This document shows, in pieces, positions 10,009 to 18,467 of a stretch of DNA of 35,589 nt. Source of the stretch: an uncultured Flavobacteriales bacterium (GTDB lineage: Bacteria > Bacteroidota > Bacteroidia > Flavobacteriales > Crocinitomicaceae). Below the pieces are notes generated by a model. It did no database searches. It had not been told where the DNA came from and saw nothing but the letters and a program-made list of their open reading frames with translations. The stretch covers positions 1 to 35,589 of the forward strand of contig CAMLLB010000047.1 in the NCBI GenBank assembly GCA_946480815.1. The letters run 5' to 3'. The position numbers and the translations under genes are program-made. Positions within the stretch are counted from its first letter, which is position 1. Every line of letters starts with the position of its first letter.

Positions 10009-10094
10009 CCCGCAGAGGACGCAGATGAGCGCAGATTAAGGTTTTTTTTATTGAATAATACAAAATTATCTGCGAAATCAGCACGATCTGCGGG
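10009..10094. repeat. Imperfect inverted repeat with CGCAGA motifs
   Basis: CCCGCAGA at 10009-10016 is matched by TCTGCGGG at 10087-10094, and the interval holds further CGCAGAT and ATCTGCG copies in opposite orientation (10018-10038 and 10068-10076). CGCAGAT-rich inverted repeats of this kind are widespread non-coding elements. It fills the gap between the ABC permease and the helicase gene and could fold as a long hairpin in RNA. Confidence 0.5.
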
Positions 10095-10115
10095 CAACTA
10101 TTCAGGCTTTGAGTT

Positions 10116-10123
10116 TATCTTCG
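10116..10123 (+). promoter_or_regulatory. Putative -7 box (TATCTTCG) for the helicase gene
   Basis: TATCTTCG fits the TAnnTTTG box with the TTCG variant seen elsewhere in the window. It lies 21 bases before the ATG at 10145. No -33 TTG is seen at the expected distance. Confidence 0.4.
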
Positions 10124-10144
10124 TGAGTTAAATTCATTCAAATC

Positions 10145-11923
10145 ATGCAATCAATACATCCTCACTTGGAACAAGCTGTAAAAGAAGAGATTTCCTATTC
10201 TCACTATCTTGCGGCGGAGAATTTGAAAGCCTCTCCCAATGAGTTGCGCAAACAGGGCTTGAGTTTGTTTCCATGTGAAATTACGGATGTTCAAAGCGGT
10301 ATTGACGGGGATTTCTATCAATTGGAAACCTCTTTTGTTATCAATAATGCTTTTTTCAAACGCGGCGCTACGGTGTTATTGCATGTTGAAAACAAAACAT
10401 ACAAAGCCCGGATCGTAGAACTGAATGGGTATTCCCTGCTCCTTTTCTGTAAAGAAGAGATTGAAGGAAATATGAGGGAAAATCCGGTGCGCATCGATTT
10501 TACACCCGATGACAGGACTTTAGAGTGTATGCAGCTCGGTCTTCGTTTTTTGAAAGAACACAAACTGTTGCAGGAATTTGAAAGCAATTTTCAAACAGAA
10601 AAAGACACCATTCTTTTCAAACACCCGGCACTCAATCCTTCGCAACAGGAAGCAGTCGGTGCCATTCTAAGCAACGATTTGACAACAGTCATACAAGGTC
10701 CTCCGGGAACAGGGAAAACCCACACACTTTCCGTTGCAATTGAAGAATTGGTGAAGCGTGGAAAGAAAGTCCTTATTACAGCTCCAAGCAATACGGCAGT
10801 GGATAATCTCTGCAAAAAGATCATTGCTTCCAAAATTTCACTTCTTCGTGTTGGAAACGAGGAAAAAGTGGCTGCGGAGATCATGCCTTATACCATTGAT
10901 GCTTATTTGGATTCAGGGAAAGGTGCAAACTATGCTCAATCGCTGAAAAAGCAAATCCAAAAGACCGAACAGATTGCCAATCGATACATTCGCAACTACA
11001 CCAAAGAGGCTGCCGATGAAAAACGGGCAGCGAGAAAAGAATTACGCGAATTGCAAAAAGAATTACGCAAACTGGCACATGATTCCGAAGAACAACTGAT
11101 CGAATCCAGTTCTGTTATTGCAGGAACACCGGTGGGTTTATTCAACGAACTCTCCAAAAATCAGTTATTCGATATAGTTATCATGGATGAAGCCGGGCAA
11201 GCTTTGGCTCCTCTTACCTGGTTAGTTGCAAGTTTTGGTAAGAAATTGGTCTTATGTGGTGATCCGCAGCAACTTCCTCCGGTTGTTCTTAGCACGAAAG
11301 CCATTCAATTAGGCCTGAATAAGAGTTTACTGGAAACTGTAAGTGAATTCCAGACACCGATCTTATTGAATGAGCAATACCGCATGTCGCCGGAAATTGT
11401 TTCGGTAATTAATCCGTATTTCTACCAGGGACGATTAGAAACCGCTGCTGGAATTCCCTCAGGACAGATCCAGTTTATCGACATGGCTGGATTCGGTGAA
11501 GGAGAAACCCAGAATGAAACCACCGGAAGTTTTGAGAACCTCGAAGAACTGACTATCATCCGGAAATTACTGGAAACCGAAGCTCTTGATCCGAAACGAA
11601 CAGTTATTCTTGCTCCCTATTCTGCGCAGATCGCTTTATTACAAAAAGAACTGGGCAAGGAATGGAAAGTTTCTACCATTGATTCTATCCAGGGCCAGGA
11701 AGAAGAAAATATCGTGGTGAGTTTCACCCGTTCGAATCCGGATGGGATTATTGGATTTTTAACTGATTACCGCAGAACGAATGTCGCGATCTCACGTGCC
11801 AAAAGATCCTGCTATTTAGTTGGTGACAGCGCAACCTTGGGAAGTGATGCGTTTTACTCTGAATTATTGAATGAGATTGAACAGTTTGGAGTCTATAGGA
11901 GTGCCTGGGAGTTTGAATCCTGA
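10145..11923 (+). CDS. Superfamily 1 DNA/RNA helicase (IGHMBP2/UPF1-like)
   Basis: A 592-residue SF1B helicase. After an N-terminal beta-barrel-like region (about 35-120), the helicase motifs appear in order: Walker A GPPGTGKT at 185-192, Ia APSNTAVDNL at 213-222, II DEAGQA at 348-353, III GDPQQLPP at 372-379, IV QYRM at 411-414, V TIDSIQGQEEE at 511-521, VI TNVAISRAKR at 545-554. A charged coiled-coil-like insertion at about 260-320 separates Ia from II, as in UPF1-like enzymes. Bacterial members are thought to unwind DNA or RNA in the cytoplasm; the physiological role is unknown. The gene converges on the kinase operon with only six bases between stop codons. Confidence 0.92.
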   Translation: MQSIHPHLEQAVKEEISYSHYLAAENLKASPNELRKQGLSLFPCEITDVQSGIDGDFYQLETSFVINNAFFKRGATVLLHVENKTYKARIVELNGYSLLLFCKEEIEGNMRENPVRIDFTPDDRTLECMQLGLRFLKEHKLLQEFESNFQTEKDTILFKHPALNPSQQEAVGAILSNDLTTVIQGPPGTGKTHTLSVAIEELVKRGKKVLITAPSNTAVDNLCKKIIASKISLLRVGNEEKVAAEIMPYTIDAYLDSGKGANYAQSLKKQIQKTEQIANRYIRNYTKEAADEKRAARKELRELQKELRKLAHDSEEQLIESSSVIAGTPVGLFNELSKNQLFDIVIMDEAGQALAPLTWLVASFGKKLVLCGDPQQLPPVVLSTKAIQLGLNKSLLETVSEFQTPILLNEQYRMSPEIVSVINPYFYQGRLETAAGIPSGQIQFIDMAGFGEGETQNETTGSFENLEELTIIRKLLETEALDPKRTVILAPYSAQIALLQKELGKEWKVSTIDSIQGQEEENIVVSFTRSNPDGIIGFLTDYRRTNVAISRAKRSCYLVGDSATLGSDAFYSELLNEIEQFGVYRSAWEFES

Positions 11924-11929
11924 GTTTTC

Positions 11930-12892
11930 TTAAATCATTCCAGAAAGTATCAAGGTAATAGCCACTGGAATCACCAATAAAAGCATAGTATAAAATCCGG
12001 TTGTGAATTTTCTGGGATGATTATCAACAACTGGTTCCTGGCTTAATGCCTGAAGAAAAACATATCTAAGTGGCCATTGTACAATCAACAACATCAGTGG
12101 GAAGATTGTAATTGCTGTTCTTACTTTAGATAAATGAAGCAACTCAAATTTCGCGAGCAGAAAAATATAAATCAGCGTCCCTCCCGCCAAACATAGGCAT
12201 TTTAGGTAACGGGTATTCGTTTGTAGCAATTTATAATCAAAAAAAAGCCAGAGTGAAATCCCGAATGAAATAAAAAAAGGAACATTCCCAAAAGAAATTG
12301 TCTGATCAATTGAAAAAGGTTTCACAATCAGGAAATTGAATACGTTCAGGGCTATAACAATTCCGACCAACCATTTCAAACGATTTTCAATGCTCGTTTC
12401 TTCTTTTACCGAAACTTCATTCAAATGCTTTCGCTCGATTCTAAGTATTTCCGGTTTCCCGATAGGTCGAAAAATTTCTCTTTCATACAACCGGATTTCT
12501 GAACTTGCAATAATCTTTTTGCTGAATTCAACCTTGTAGCTTTCATTGGCTTCCGTTACTATATAAACATTATCGTACTCCGTATCTGTTTCGGGAATGA
12601 AAACAAGCACCTGTTTATCTTTCAAAACATTTCGCTCCGTTCCACTTGTATATCCTTTAACAGTTGCCTTATAATATATACCAACAGGATACTGCATGTA
12701 ATTTACCAGGAAGAAAAACAAATCATTATCCAGATCTTCATCAGCTTGAATGACATGTTGTCCATTTCCATTCTTGTAGATTTTGAAAACACTGTTCGGC
12801 TCCAATTCAGATGAATAAGTATCAATCCACTGACGAAGAGCTTTCTTCACATCAGCATGTGAACCACCATCAATAAATAAGATATTGTTCAT
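11930..12892 (-). CDS. Membrane protein of unknown function downstream of a histidine kinase
   Basis: I do not recognise this 320-residue protein. Counting from the ATG, the first 170 or so residues are soluble and mixed alpha/beta (start NNILFIDGGSHADVKKALRQW), followed by five predicted membrane helices between about 172 and 320. There is no signal peptide, so the N-terminal part should face the cytoplasm. An upstream in-frame TTG would overlap the kinase gene, but the ATG at 12890-12892 lies ten bases after the kinase stop codon and is the better start. The gene order kinase then this gene, with minimal spacing, implies one operon. A role as a signalling partner or output of the kinase is inference. 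Confidence 0.75.
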   Translation of the reverse strand: MNNILFIDGGSHADVKKALRQWIDTYSSELEPNSVFKIYKNGNGQHVIQADEDLDNDLFFFLVNYMQYPVGIYYKATVKGYTSGTERNVLKDKQVLVFIPETDTEYDNVYIVTEANESYKVEFSKKIIASSEIRLYEREIFRPIGKPEILRIERKHLNEVSVKEETSIENRLKWLVGIVIALNVFNFLIVKPFSIDQTISFGNVPFFISFGISLWLFFDYKLLQTNTRYLKCLCLAGGTLIYIFLLAKFELLHLSKVRTAITIFPLMLLIVQWPLRYVFLQALSQEPVVDNHPRKFTTGFYTMLLLVIPVAITLILSGMI

Positions 12893-12902
12893 AAAGTTAA
12901 AG

Positions 12903-14147
12903 TTAAACAAACAGCTGTGTTTTCACCGAATAATCAATGATCTTGATTTGAATGTTCATTCCGGAACTATCGGCGACATTCTTACCGATGATAAAACTCG
13001 CATCAATCTGTTCGCATAAAGACCGGATTAATTCGAAACCAAGCGTACTGCTGTTTTGCTTATCCTGTTTCATTCCGGGCCCGTTATCAGTGACTTCGAT
13101 CTGCAATGAATTTCCATTTTGTTCAACATGGATCTTAACTTCCAGTTTTTTGTCCGGGATCGTTGCGTGTTTATACGAATTCGTAATCAATTCATTCATG
13201 ATCAAACCAATCGGAACGGCTTTTGAGATTGGCAGGATTAATTCATCGGAATTTACCTCCAGGATCACATCTGCATCTCCTCCAAAAGCATGCTCAACGT
13301 TCCGTACCAATTCTACCAGGTAATCCATCATGTTCAAATTCCCGACTTTCGTTCCGGAATACATTTGCTGATGCACCAAGGCCATGGAATACACTCTTCC
13401 CCGGCAATCCTCCAACGCGTCGATTACTTCCTGTGAATTCGAATTGTTCTTTTTGATATTGAGCAAACTGGTCACAATATTCAGGTTATTTTTCACACGA
13501 TGGTATAATTCAGCCAAAAGTAAACGTTTCTCTTCAACGGCATTTCGTATCTGTTCTTCCTGCCGGATGTTCAACCAGGTAATGACCGCAATTTGCATCA
13601 GCCCACAAAAGAAAGCGAAGATTCCGTTAAATACTTTTAAGGTGTTCATCGTTGCGTCCGTGATGTGAATCGGATAATATTTTGGTCCCAGGATGATCAG
13701 CGAACTAATCGTCATGAAATAAATGATGCACCAGGTTACCAAGTGTACGAAGACCTCTTTTCGACCATAAATTTGCACAATCGAAAGGGTGAGTGGAAAG
13801 AAATACATCAGCACATTACTTTCCAGTTGCATATAGATGGTTGCAATACTCAATAAATAAACTCCGATCGCAAAAAAAAGGTATGATGCAGGGATGAATT
13901 TAGCACGATAATTCAATAAAAAAACGACCACTGCCAAGCCTAAAACAACGAACATATGACCATTTAGAAACTGAAAACCAATGATATTGAAGATAATGAG
14001 TGCGGCAATCACATTAAAGGAACCAATCAAACTCAGGAAATTAACCTTACGAACTAAATTCTTCTTCCATTCAGGGGTCGTCTCAGGCCAATTCAGGCCT
14101 AATTTATTGCTTATCACACGTTTCAGTTTTGACGAATATACCAACAT
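12903..14147 (-). CDS. Membrane sensor histidine kinase (HisKA_2 type)
   Basis: A 414-residue histidine kinase. Six membrane helices lie between about 36 and 192 with only short loops, so there is no large periplasmic sensor domain; it may sense a membrane or cytoplasmic signal, or a small ligand. A short linker leads to the HisKA_2 dimerisation domain, with the phospho-acceptor His216 in LAELYHRVKNNLNIV, and then the HATPase domain (N-box NELITNSYKH at 318-327, G1 DNGPGM at 354-359, and STLGFELI, a G2-like segment, near 367-374). No response regulator is adjacent: the downstream gene is a membrane protein, and the divergent gene encodes an outer-membrane protein. The cognate regulator must be elsewhere. 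Confidence 0.92.
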   Translation of the reverse strand: MLVYSSKLKRVISNKLGLNWPETTPEWKKNLVRKVNFLSLIGSFNVIAALIIFNIIGFQFLNGHMFVVLGLAVVVFLLNYRAKFIPASYLFFAIGVYLLSIATIYMQLESNVLMYFFPLTLSIVQIYGRKEVFVHLVTWCIIYFMTISSLIILGPKYYPIHITDATMNTLKVFNGIFAFFCGLMQIAVITWLNIRQEEQIRNAVEEKRLLLAELYHRVKNNLNIVTSLLNIKKNNSNSQEVIDALEDCRGRVYSMALVHQQMYSGTKVGNLNMMDYLVELVRNVEHAFGGDADVILEVNSDELILPISKAVPIGLIMNELITNSYKHATIPDKKLEVKIHVEQNGNSLQIEVTDNGPGMKQDKQNSSTLGFELIRSLCEQIDASFIIGKNVADSSGMNIQIKIIDYSVKTQLFV

Positions 14148-14185
14148 TTTTGAAAAAAAATGCGGGATATCTCAGATATGCTATA

Positions 14186-14193
14186 TACATTTG
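14186..14193 (+). promoter_or_regulatory. Putative -7 box (TACATTTG) that decides the start of the barrel gene
   Basis: TACATTTG is a full match to TAnnTTTG. It lies downstream of a possible in-frame start at 14160 and 29 bases upstream of the ATG at 14223. This supports the later start, which alone puts a signal peptide at the N-terminus. Confidence 0.5.
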
Positions 14194-14222
14194 GGGCAAA
14201 TTTATTGACTCGATCCATTCCT

Positions 14223-14915
14223 ATGCAGAAGACGTTATACCATTCAGTCTTACTTGTTATTTTTTTGCTTGCCACGAACTTCGTTGATGCTCAGCCCTAT
14301 GTCCTGGGAAATCGCAAACCATATTCATGGATGATAGGTGTAAGCTGGACTGCTGTGGAGGATGACGGACGCGGGTTATGTCAGCCTTTTGATGTCGTAC
14401 AATCGTGGAACTACGAGTATTTCCCTACGCGCATCATGGTCGACAAGTACTTTAAGTACGGATTGAGCGCAGAATTTTCAGGTGCATTCGTTACCTACAG
14501 ACCGACTAAATTAATTAATGATACGATTGGTCGTTCAGGAGTATTTTTAGCTCTTGACCTCAACTGCAAGTACAGCTTTTATCCGTTAATTACTCCACGC
14601 TGGATTGATCCATATGTTTCTTTGGGAATTGGAATGACACAACGTACTCCAATGCCGGGTGTCAGCGCATTGACAGGAAATGTCGGTTTGGGAGTGAATT
14701 TGTTTTTCTTCCGTGGTTTGGGATTCCAGATCCAGACTTCAGGGAAATTTGCCTTTACCGGCGGTACCTTAGCGGGTGGAAATTATTTGCAGCATAACGT
14801 AGGCTTAGTCTATAAATTCAACTCGGGTGCGCGCGGAAGAGAGAACTTCAATAAGAAGCGTTACAAGTGGACGAACAAGAAGCAAAAGTATAAAGGGAAT
14901 AAACGCGGCGGATAA
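14223..14915 (+). CDS. Predicted outer-membrane beta-barrel protein
   Basis: A 230-residue exported protein of unknown function. The ATG at 14223 gives a clean signal peptide (QKTLYHSVLLVIFLLATNFVDA, cleavage before QPYVLG). An earlier in-frame start would add 21 residues without signal character. Alternating strands follow (YSWMIGVSWTAVEDD, KYGLSAEFSGAFVTY, VFLALDLNCKYSFY, WIDPYVSLGIGMTQ, TGNVGLGVNLFFFRGLGFQIQ, LQHNVGLVYKFNSG), as in small OmpA-like barrels. The protein ends in a very basic tail of about 30 residues (ARGRENFNKKRYKWTNKK and on), in place of a peptidoglycan-binding OmpA domain. Such tails occur in some Bacteroidota barrels; binding to peptidoglycan or surface polymers is a guess. 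Confidence 0.8.
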   Translation: MQKTLYHSVLLVIFLLATNFVDAQPYVLGNRKPYSWMIGVSWTAVEDDGRGLCQPFDVVQSWNYEYFPTRIMVDKYFKYGLSAEFSGAFVTYRPTKLINDTIGRSGVFLALDLNCKYSFYPLITPRWIDPYVSLGIGMTQRTPMPGVSALTGNVGLGVNLFFFRGLGFQIQTSGKFAFTGGTLAGGNYLQHNVGLVYKFNSGARGRENFNKKRYKWTNKKQKYKGNKRGG

Positions 14916-14920
14916 TTATC

Positions 14921-14984
14921 AGAATGAGTGCGGAGAACGAGAATGATGATTTCATTTCCTCATTCTGTTTCTCATTTTCGTTCT
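14921..14984. terminator. Interleaved inverted repeats between convergent genes
   Basis: AGAATGAG at 14921-14928 matches CTCATTCT at 14959-14966 perfectly. AGAACGAGAATGA at 14934-14946 matches TCATTTTCGTTCT at 14972-14984 with one G-U. The arms interleave, so the two stems are alternative or would form a pseudoknot. The site lies between the stops of a plus-strand and a minus-strand gene, so a bidirectional transcription end is likely. Confidence 0.45.
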
Positions 14985-14989
14985 GGGCT

Positions 14990-16216
14990 TTAGCCCTTCA
15001 AGCCCATCATCAACAAATCAATATCCTTGTATTTCAGATCGAAAACGCGGCCCAATACTTCGCTGACCAAAATTCCTTTGTAGATATATACCCCCGAACG
15101 GAATCCGTGGTCATTCCGGATCAGGTCCAGGCATCCTCCTGATTCTCCCATATCCATCAGGATCGGGGAAAAGATATTGGATAAAGCAAAAGATGCTGTT
15201 CTTGGAACACGTGATGCGATATTCGGTACACAATAATGTACCACTCCGTGTTTTACGAAAGTCGGGTTGTTGTGATTCGTCACACGGGAAGTTTCAAAAC
15301 ATCCTCCCTGGTCAATACTGACATCAACGATCACAGAACCTTCTTTCATATTCTCCACCATTTCCTCGGAAACAACGCATGGTGTACGACCCAAAGGTGA
15401 ACGGATTGCCCCGATAACGACATCAGCGCGCATAATGGATTTTGCCAATACTTTCGGCTGTAAAACAGAGGTATAAATGCGCGATCCCAAATCGTTCTGC
15501 AAACGACGCAAGCGGGACAAGCTGTTATCAAATACTTTCACAGAAGCTCCCAGACCTATTGCTGCACGTGTTGCAAATTCACCAACTGTTCCTGCCCCAA
15601 GCACTACTACTTCTGTTGGCTGTACTCCGGCAATACCACCCAACATGATTCCCTTTCCTTCGTTGAAGGAGGACAATAATTCACCGGCGATCAGAACAGA
15701 AGTTGTTCCTGCAATTTCACCCATAGTCCGGACAACAGGAAATACACCTTGTTCATCACGGATATAATCCCAGGCGATCGCTGTTACTTTCTTTTCTATT
15801 AACTTCTGAAGGATACTTTTAGGTTGGATACTTAACTGCAAGGCTGAAATCAGTGTTTGATTTCCCTTCATCAGGTCGACTTCCTCTTCAGAAGCAGGTG
15901 TGACTTTCAAAATAATATCGCACTCAAAAATCTCTTTATTAGATGGACAAAGTTCCGCCCCGGCTTCGGAATATTCGCGGTCACTGAATTTACTGGATTC
16001 ACCGGCGCCTCTTTCAACACGTACGTCATGTCCGTTTGCTACCAATAAGGAAACTGCTTCCGGAACTAATGCGACACGGCGCTCCTGGAAACTCTGTTCT
16101 TTTGGAATCCCAATTACCAATCTTCCTTTCTTCTTAGCAATTTCGAGCATTTCCTCCATTGGAAGAATATTGCCCTCTTTCAAAAGTTGTTTGAGTAATT
16201 CCGGGTCCTTTACCAT
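14990..16216 (-). CDS. ald: Alanine dehydrogenase family protein (AlaDH/PNT)
   Basis: A 408-residue NAD-dependent dehydrogenase of the alanine dehydrogenase/transhydrogenase alpha family (alanine to pyruvate and ammonia in the type enzyme). It is about 35 residues longer than Bacillus or mycobacterial Ald because of an N-terminal extension (residues 1-32). The family core begins at LVIGIPKE (33-40) and includes RRVAL at 46-50, the NAD-binding GAGTVG at 207-212, and IDQGGCFE at 301-308 with the conserved Asp302. Lys104 is in ILKV, where the substrate-binding lysine is expected. The position aligned with the catalytic His (LHLA in the mycobacterial enzyme) reads LQLS here, with Gln127. So the reaction may differ. 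The gap of 269 bases to tsaE and a promoter-like box argue for separate transcription. Confidence 0.82.
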   Translation of the reverse strand: MVKDPELLKQLLKEGNILPMEEMLEIAKKKGRLVIGIPKEQSFQERRVALVPEAVSLLVANGHDVRVERGAGESSKFSDREYSEAGAELCPSNKEIFECDIILKVTPASEEEVDLMKGNQTLISALQLSIQPKSILQKLIEKKVTAIAWDYIRDEQGVFPVVRTMGEIAGTTSVLIAGELLSSFNEGKGIMLGGIAGVQPTEVVVLGAGTVGEFATRAAIGLGASVKVFDNSLSRLRRLQNDLGSRIYTSVLQPKVLAKSIMRADVVIGAIRSPLGRTPCVVSEEMVENMKEGSVIVDVSIDQGGCFETSRVTNHNNPTFVKHGVVHYCVPNIASRVPRTASFALSNIFSPILMDMGESGGCLDLIRNDHGFRSGVYIYKGILVSEVLGRVFDLKYKDIDLLMMGLKG

Positions 16217-16240
16217 AGTCTATGTCCACTTTTAGCCAAA

Positions 16241-16248
16241 CGAAGATA
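16241..16248 (-). promoter_or_regulatory. Putative -7 box (TATCTTCG) for the alanine dehydrogenase gene
   Basis: Read on the minus strand, TATCTTCG lies 24 bases before the ATG at 16216, and fits TAnnTTTG with the TTCG variant. An upstream T-rich run precedes it; no -33 TTG stands at the usual distance. Confidence 0.4.
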
Positions 16249-16398
16249 CGAAAAAAAGGAATAGGAATAGTGTTTGCAGACAAAGACATTTCACAAAAAA
16301 AACGCCGATTTCAGGTATAGACCTAACAAAAAAAACGTTGAACATAAAAAATACAAAAGTCTAATTATCAACATTTTAACCTTATTTCTGTTCGTATC

Positions 16399-16439
16399 TT
16401 TGGGAACACCCGAATTTCCGTTTTTGCAAATTTCCCAAA
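16399..16439. other. Hairpin in the tsaE-ald gap
   Basis: TTTGGGAA at 16399-16406 pairs perfectly with TTCCCAAA at 16432-16439 around a 25-base loop. It lies downstream of tsaE on the minus strand and may mark the end of the porX-tsaE transcript. A TATCTTTG box on the plus strand (16395-16402) overlaps its left arm. Confidence 0.4.
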
Positions 16440-16485
16440 AGCCAATGTGGCAATATTACAACATCATTGAAATCAGCTACATAAC

Positions 16486-16902
16486 TTACTCAACCAATAT
16501 CAACCGCTCCCCAAGTTCATTGACCGAAATCTTCACCTTCACAACATCATCGGGAAGTAACGATTCAATGATCTCCGCCCACTCCACAAAACAAGTTGCA
16601 CCTGAATACAAGAGCTCCTCTATACCAGCATCCAATGCTTCCTCAATGGAATTCAACCGGTACACATCAAAATGCATCACTTCACCATAATAGGGTGAAT
16701 CATACGAATTTACAAGCGAGTAAGTCGGTGAACCTTCAGGTGACTCAATACCCATGGCGCGCAAAATAGCCGAGATAAGGGTCGTTTTACCGCATCCCAT
16801 TTCAGCATAAAAGGCAACGACTTTCCGGTTTCCGATGATTTCCAGGATTTCTTTCGCTACAAAGGGAACATCATCTAAATTATGTGCAATCAATTCTTTC
16901 AC
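16486..16902 (-). CDS. tsaE: tRNA threonylcarbamoyladenosine biosynthesis ATPase TsaE
   Basis: A 138-residue ATPase that works with TsaB and TsaD to make the t6A37 modification on tRNAs reading ANN codons. Motifs are Walker A AEMGCGKTT at 33-41, the family-specific SPTYSLVNSY at 58-67, HFDVYRL at 77-83 and FVEWAE at 105-110. The length fits the family (about 135-155). The start codon is GTG and shares four bases (GTGA) with the porX stop codon, so translation of the two is coupled. The pairing of tsaE with porX is, to my knowledge, a recurrent arrangement in Bacteroidota. The role is essential housekeeping and no direct functional tie to secretion is known. Confidence 0.95.
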   Translation of the reverse strand: MKELIAHNLDDVPFVAKEILEIIGNRKVVAFYAEMGCGKTTLISAILRAMGIESPEGSPTYSLVNSYDSPYYGEVMHFDVYRLNSIEEALDAGIEELLYSGATCFVEWAEIIESLLPDDVVKVKISVNELGERLILVE

Positions 16903-18440
16903 TTCGACTGCAAAATTACAAATGGAATCAATAATTCTTCCATTGAAATTCCTCCGTGCTGAAATGTGTCATTATAATAATTCACAAAATGATTGTAATT
17001 ATTCGGGTAAACAAAGTAATCCTGCTCTCGGGTGAAGACAAATTCTGCAGATAAACTCGACTTCGGTAAGCCCACTTTATCCGGGTGTTTGATTGTAAAC
17101 ACCTCTTTGTCCTTATAGCTCAGATTGCGACCGGTTTTGTAACGCAGGTTGGTATTTGTACTGCGGTCTCCGACAATTTTCACCGGATTGGTTACACGGA
17201 CCGTTCCATGATCCGTAGTAATCACCACTTTCCCTCCTTTTTCCGCGATTTTCTTGAACATTTCCTGTAATGGAGAATGCTCGAACCAGGAAAGTGTCAG
17301 GGAACGGTAAGCTGCTTCATCAGCAGCCAATTCCTTGATCATGTCCATTTCAGTACGTGCATGAGAAAGCATATCAACAAAATTGTAAACGATCGCATTT
17401 AACTGGTTGTCCCATAGCGTATGGAATTGATCAATCAGTTTTTTTCCGGCATCCAGGTTGGTGATCTTGTGGTACGACCACTTAATATTCTTACCATTTC
17501 GCTTCAAGTTTCCTTCCAGGAAAGCTGCTTCTTGCATGTTTTTTCCGCCTTCATCTTCTTCGTTCAACCAAAGGTTCGGAAAACGTTTTTCAATTTCTGA
17601 AGGCATCAGACCTGCAAACAGGGCATTTCGTGCATAATGGGTTGCCGTCGGAAGGATCGAGTAAACAATCTCTTCTTTTTCAATAGTGAAATAATTGGAA
17701 ATGATCGGTTTTAAGATTTGCCATTGATCGTAACGTAAATTATCAATAACAATTAAGAAAATACGTTCGTTCAACAAAGGAAATACTTGTTCCTTCAATA
17801 AATGATGAACCATGTCCGGAGCTTCTTCCCGACCATTGAACCAATCTTCGTAATTGTTTTCAATAAAACGGCAAAACAAATCATTTGCTTCCTTTCGCTG
17901 TGCATCCAGGATCTCACGCATCCCCTGATCTTCGATTCCCTTGAATTCCAAATCCCAATACGTCAGTTTCTTAAATACATCTTTCCATTCTTCAGCATCC
18001 AAACGACCATTCAACTGCATCCCCAACTGACGGAACTCCTGCTGGTAGTTTGAATTTGTTTTTTGGGAAACCAATTTCCGGTGGTCCAGGTTTTTCTTCA
18101 GGCACAGCAATAACTGGTTCGGATTTACCGGTTTTATCAGGTAATCGGCGATCTTACTCCCGATTGCTTCTTCCATAATAGATTCTTCTTCACTCTTGGT
18201 GATCATCACTACCGGAGTCATCGGGGTAATTTCCTTAATCCGGGCTAATGTTTCCAATCCGGAAATACCAGGCATATTCTCATCCAAAAAGACAATATCA
18301 TAATTGTTTTCCTGGCATTTTTCCACCGCTTCGCTACCATTGTTAATGAGTTCAACATGGTATCCTTTTGCCTCCAAAAAGAGCACGTGCGGTTTTAGAA
18401 ACTCCATTTCGTCATCTGCCCACAGAATCTTTGCTTGCAT
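16899..18440 (-). CDS. porX: T9SS response regulator PorX (receiver plus PglZ domain)
   Basis: A 513-residue response regulator that, with the kinase PorY and the sigma factor SigP in Porphyromonas, controls expression of type IX secretion genes. The receiver domain is at about 3-120, with phospho-acceptor Asp53 (FLDENMPG), Thr81 and Lys103 (YLIKPV). A helical linker follows, then a PglZ domain of the alkaline-phosphatase superfamily. Its zinc/active-site residues are visible: Asp233 in LIVIDNLRYDQW, Thr265/Thr267 in PTATHYARN, Asp356 and His360 in NFVDMLSH, Asp410-His411 in TTDHG, and His495 in QHGG. The PorX PglZ domain has been reported to hydrolyse oligonucleotides. All of these residues are intact. 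No porY is in the window. Confidence 0.95.
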   Translation of the reverse strand: MQAKILWADDEMEFLKPHVLFLEAKGYHVELINNGSEAVEKCQENNYDIVFLDENMPGISGLETLARIKEITPMTPVVMITKSEEESIMEEAIGSKIADYLIKPVNPNQLLLCLKKNLDHRKLVSQKTNSNYQQEFRQLGMQLNGRLDAEEWKDVFKKLTYWDLEFKGIEDQGMREILDAQRKEANDLFCRFIENNYEDWFNGREEAPDMVHHLLKEQVFPLLNERIFLIVIDNLRYDQWQILKPIISNYFTIEKEEIVYSILPTATHYARNALFAGLMPSEIEKRFPNLWLNEEDEGGKNMQEAAFLEGNLKRNGKNIKWSYHKITNLDAGKKLIDQFHTLWDNQLNAIVYNFVDMLSHARTEMDMIKELAADEAAYRSLTLSWFEHSPLQEMFKKIAEKGGKVVITTDHGTVRVTNPVKIVGDRSTNTNLRYKTGRNLSYKDKEVFTIKHPDKVGLPKSSLSAEFVFTREQDYFVYPNNYNHFVNYYNDTFQHGGISMEELLIPFVILQSK

Positions 18441-18463
18441 ATCCTAAAGATTAATTAGCTTTG
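18435..18463 (+). promoter_or_regulatory. Putative promoter of the HD-domain gene (TTG-N18-TAGCTTTG)
   Basis: A -33 TTG at 18435-18437 and a full -7 match TAGCTTTG at 18456-18463 are separated by 18 bases, within the usual Bacteroidota spacing. The promoter overlaps the start of divergent porX, so the two genes share a very short control region. The predicted transcript start (about 18469) coincides with the first possible TTG start codon. Confidence 0.5.
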
Positions 18464-18467
18464 ATAT

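Noticed and set aside
14160..14222. Earlier in-frame start for the barrel protein
   Set aside because: It lies upstream of a full TAnnTTTG box and would place 21 non-signal residues before a clean signal peptide.
16274..16690. Plus-strand open frame covering the tsaE-ald gap and the end of tsaE
   Set aside because: Half of it is antisense to conserved TsaE sequence and the N-terminal half is low-complexity; only the promoter-like box in it merits a note.
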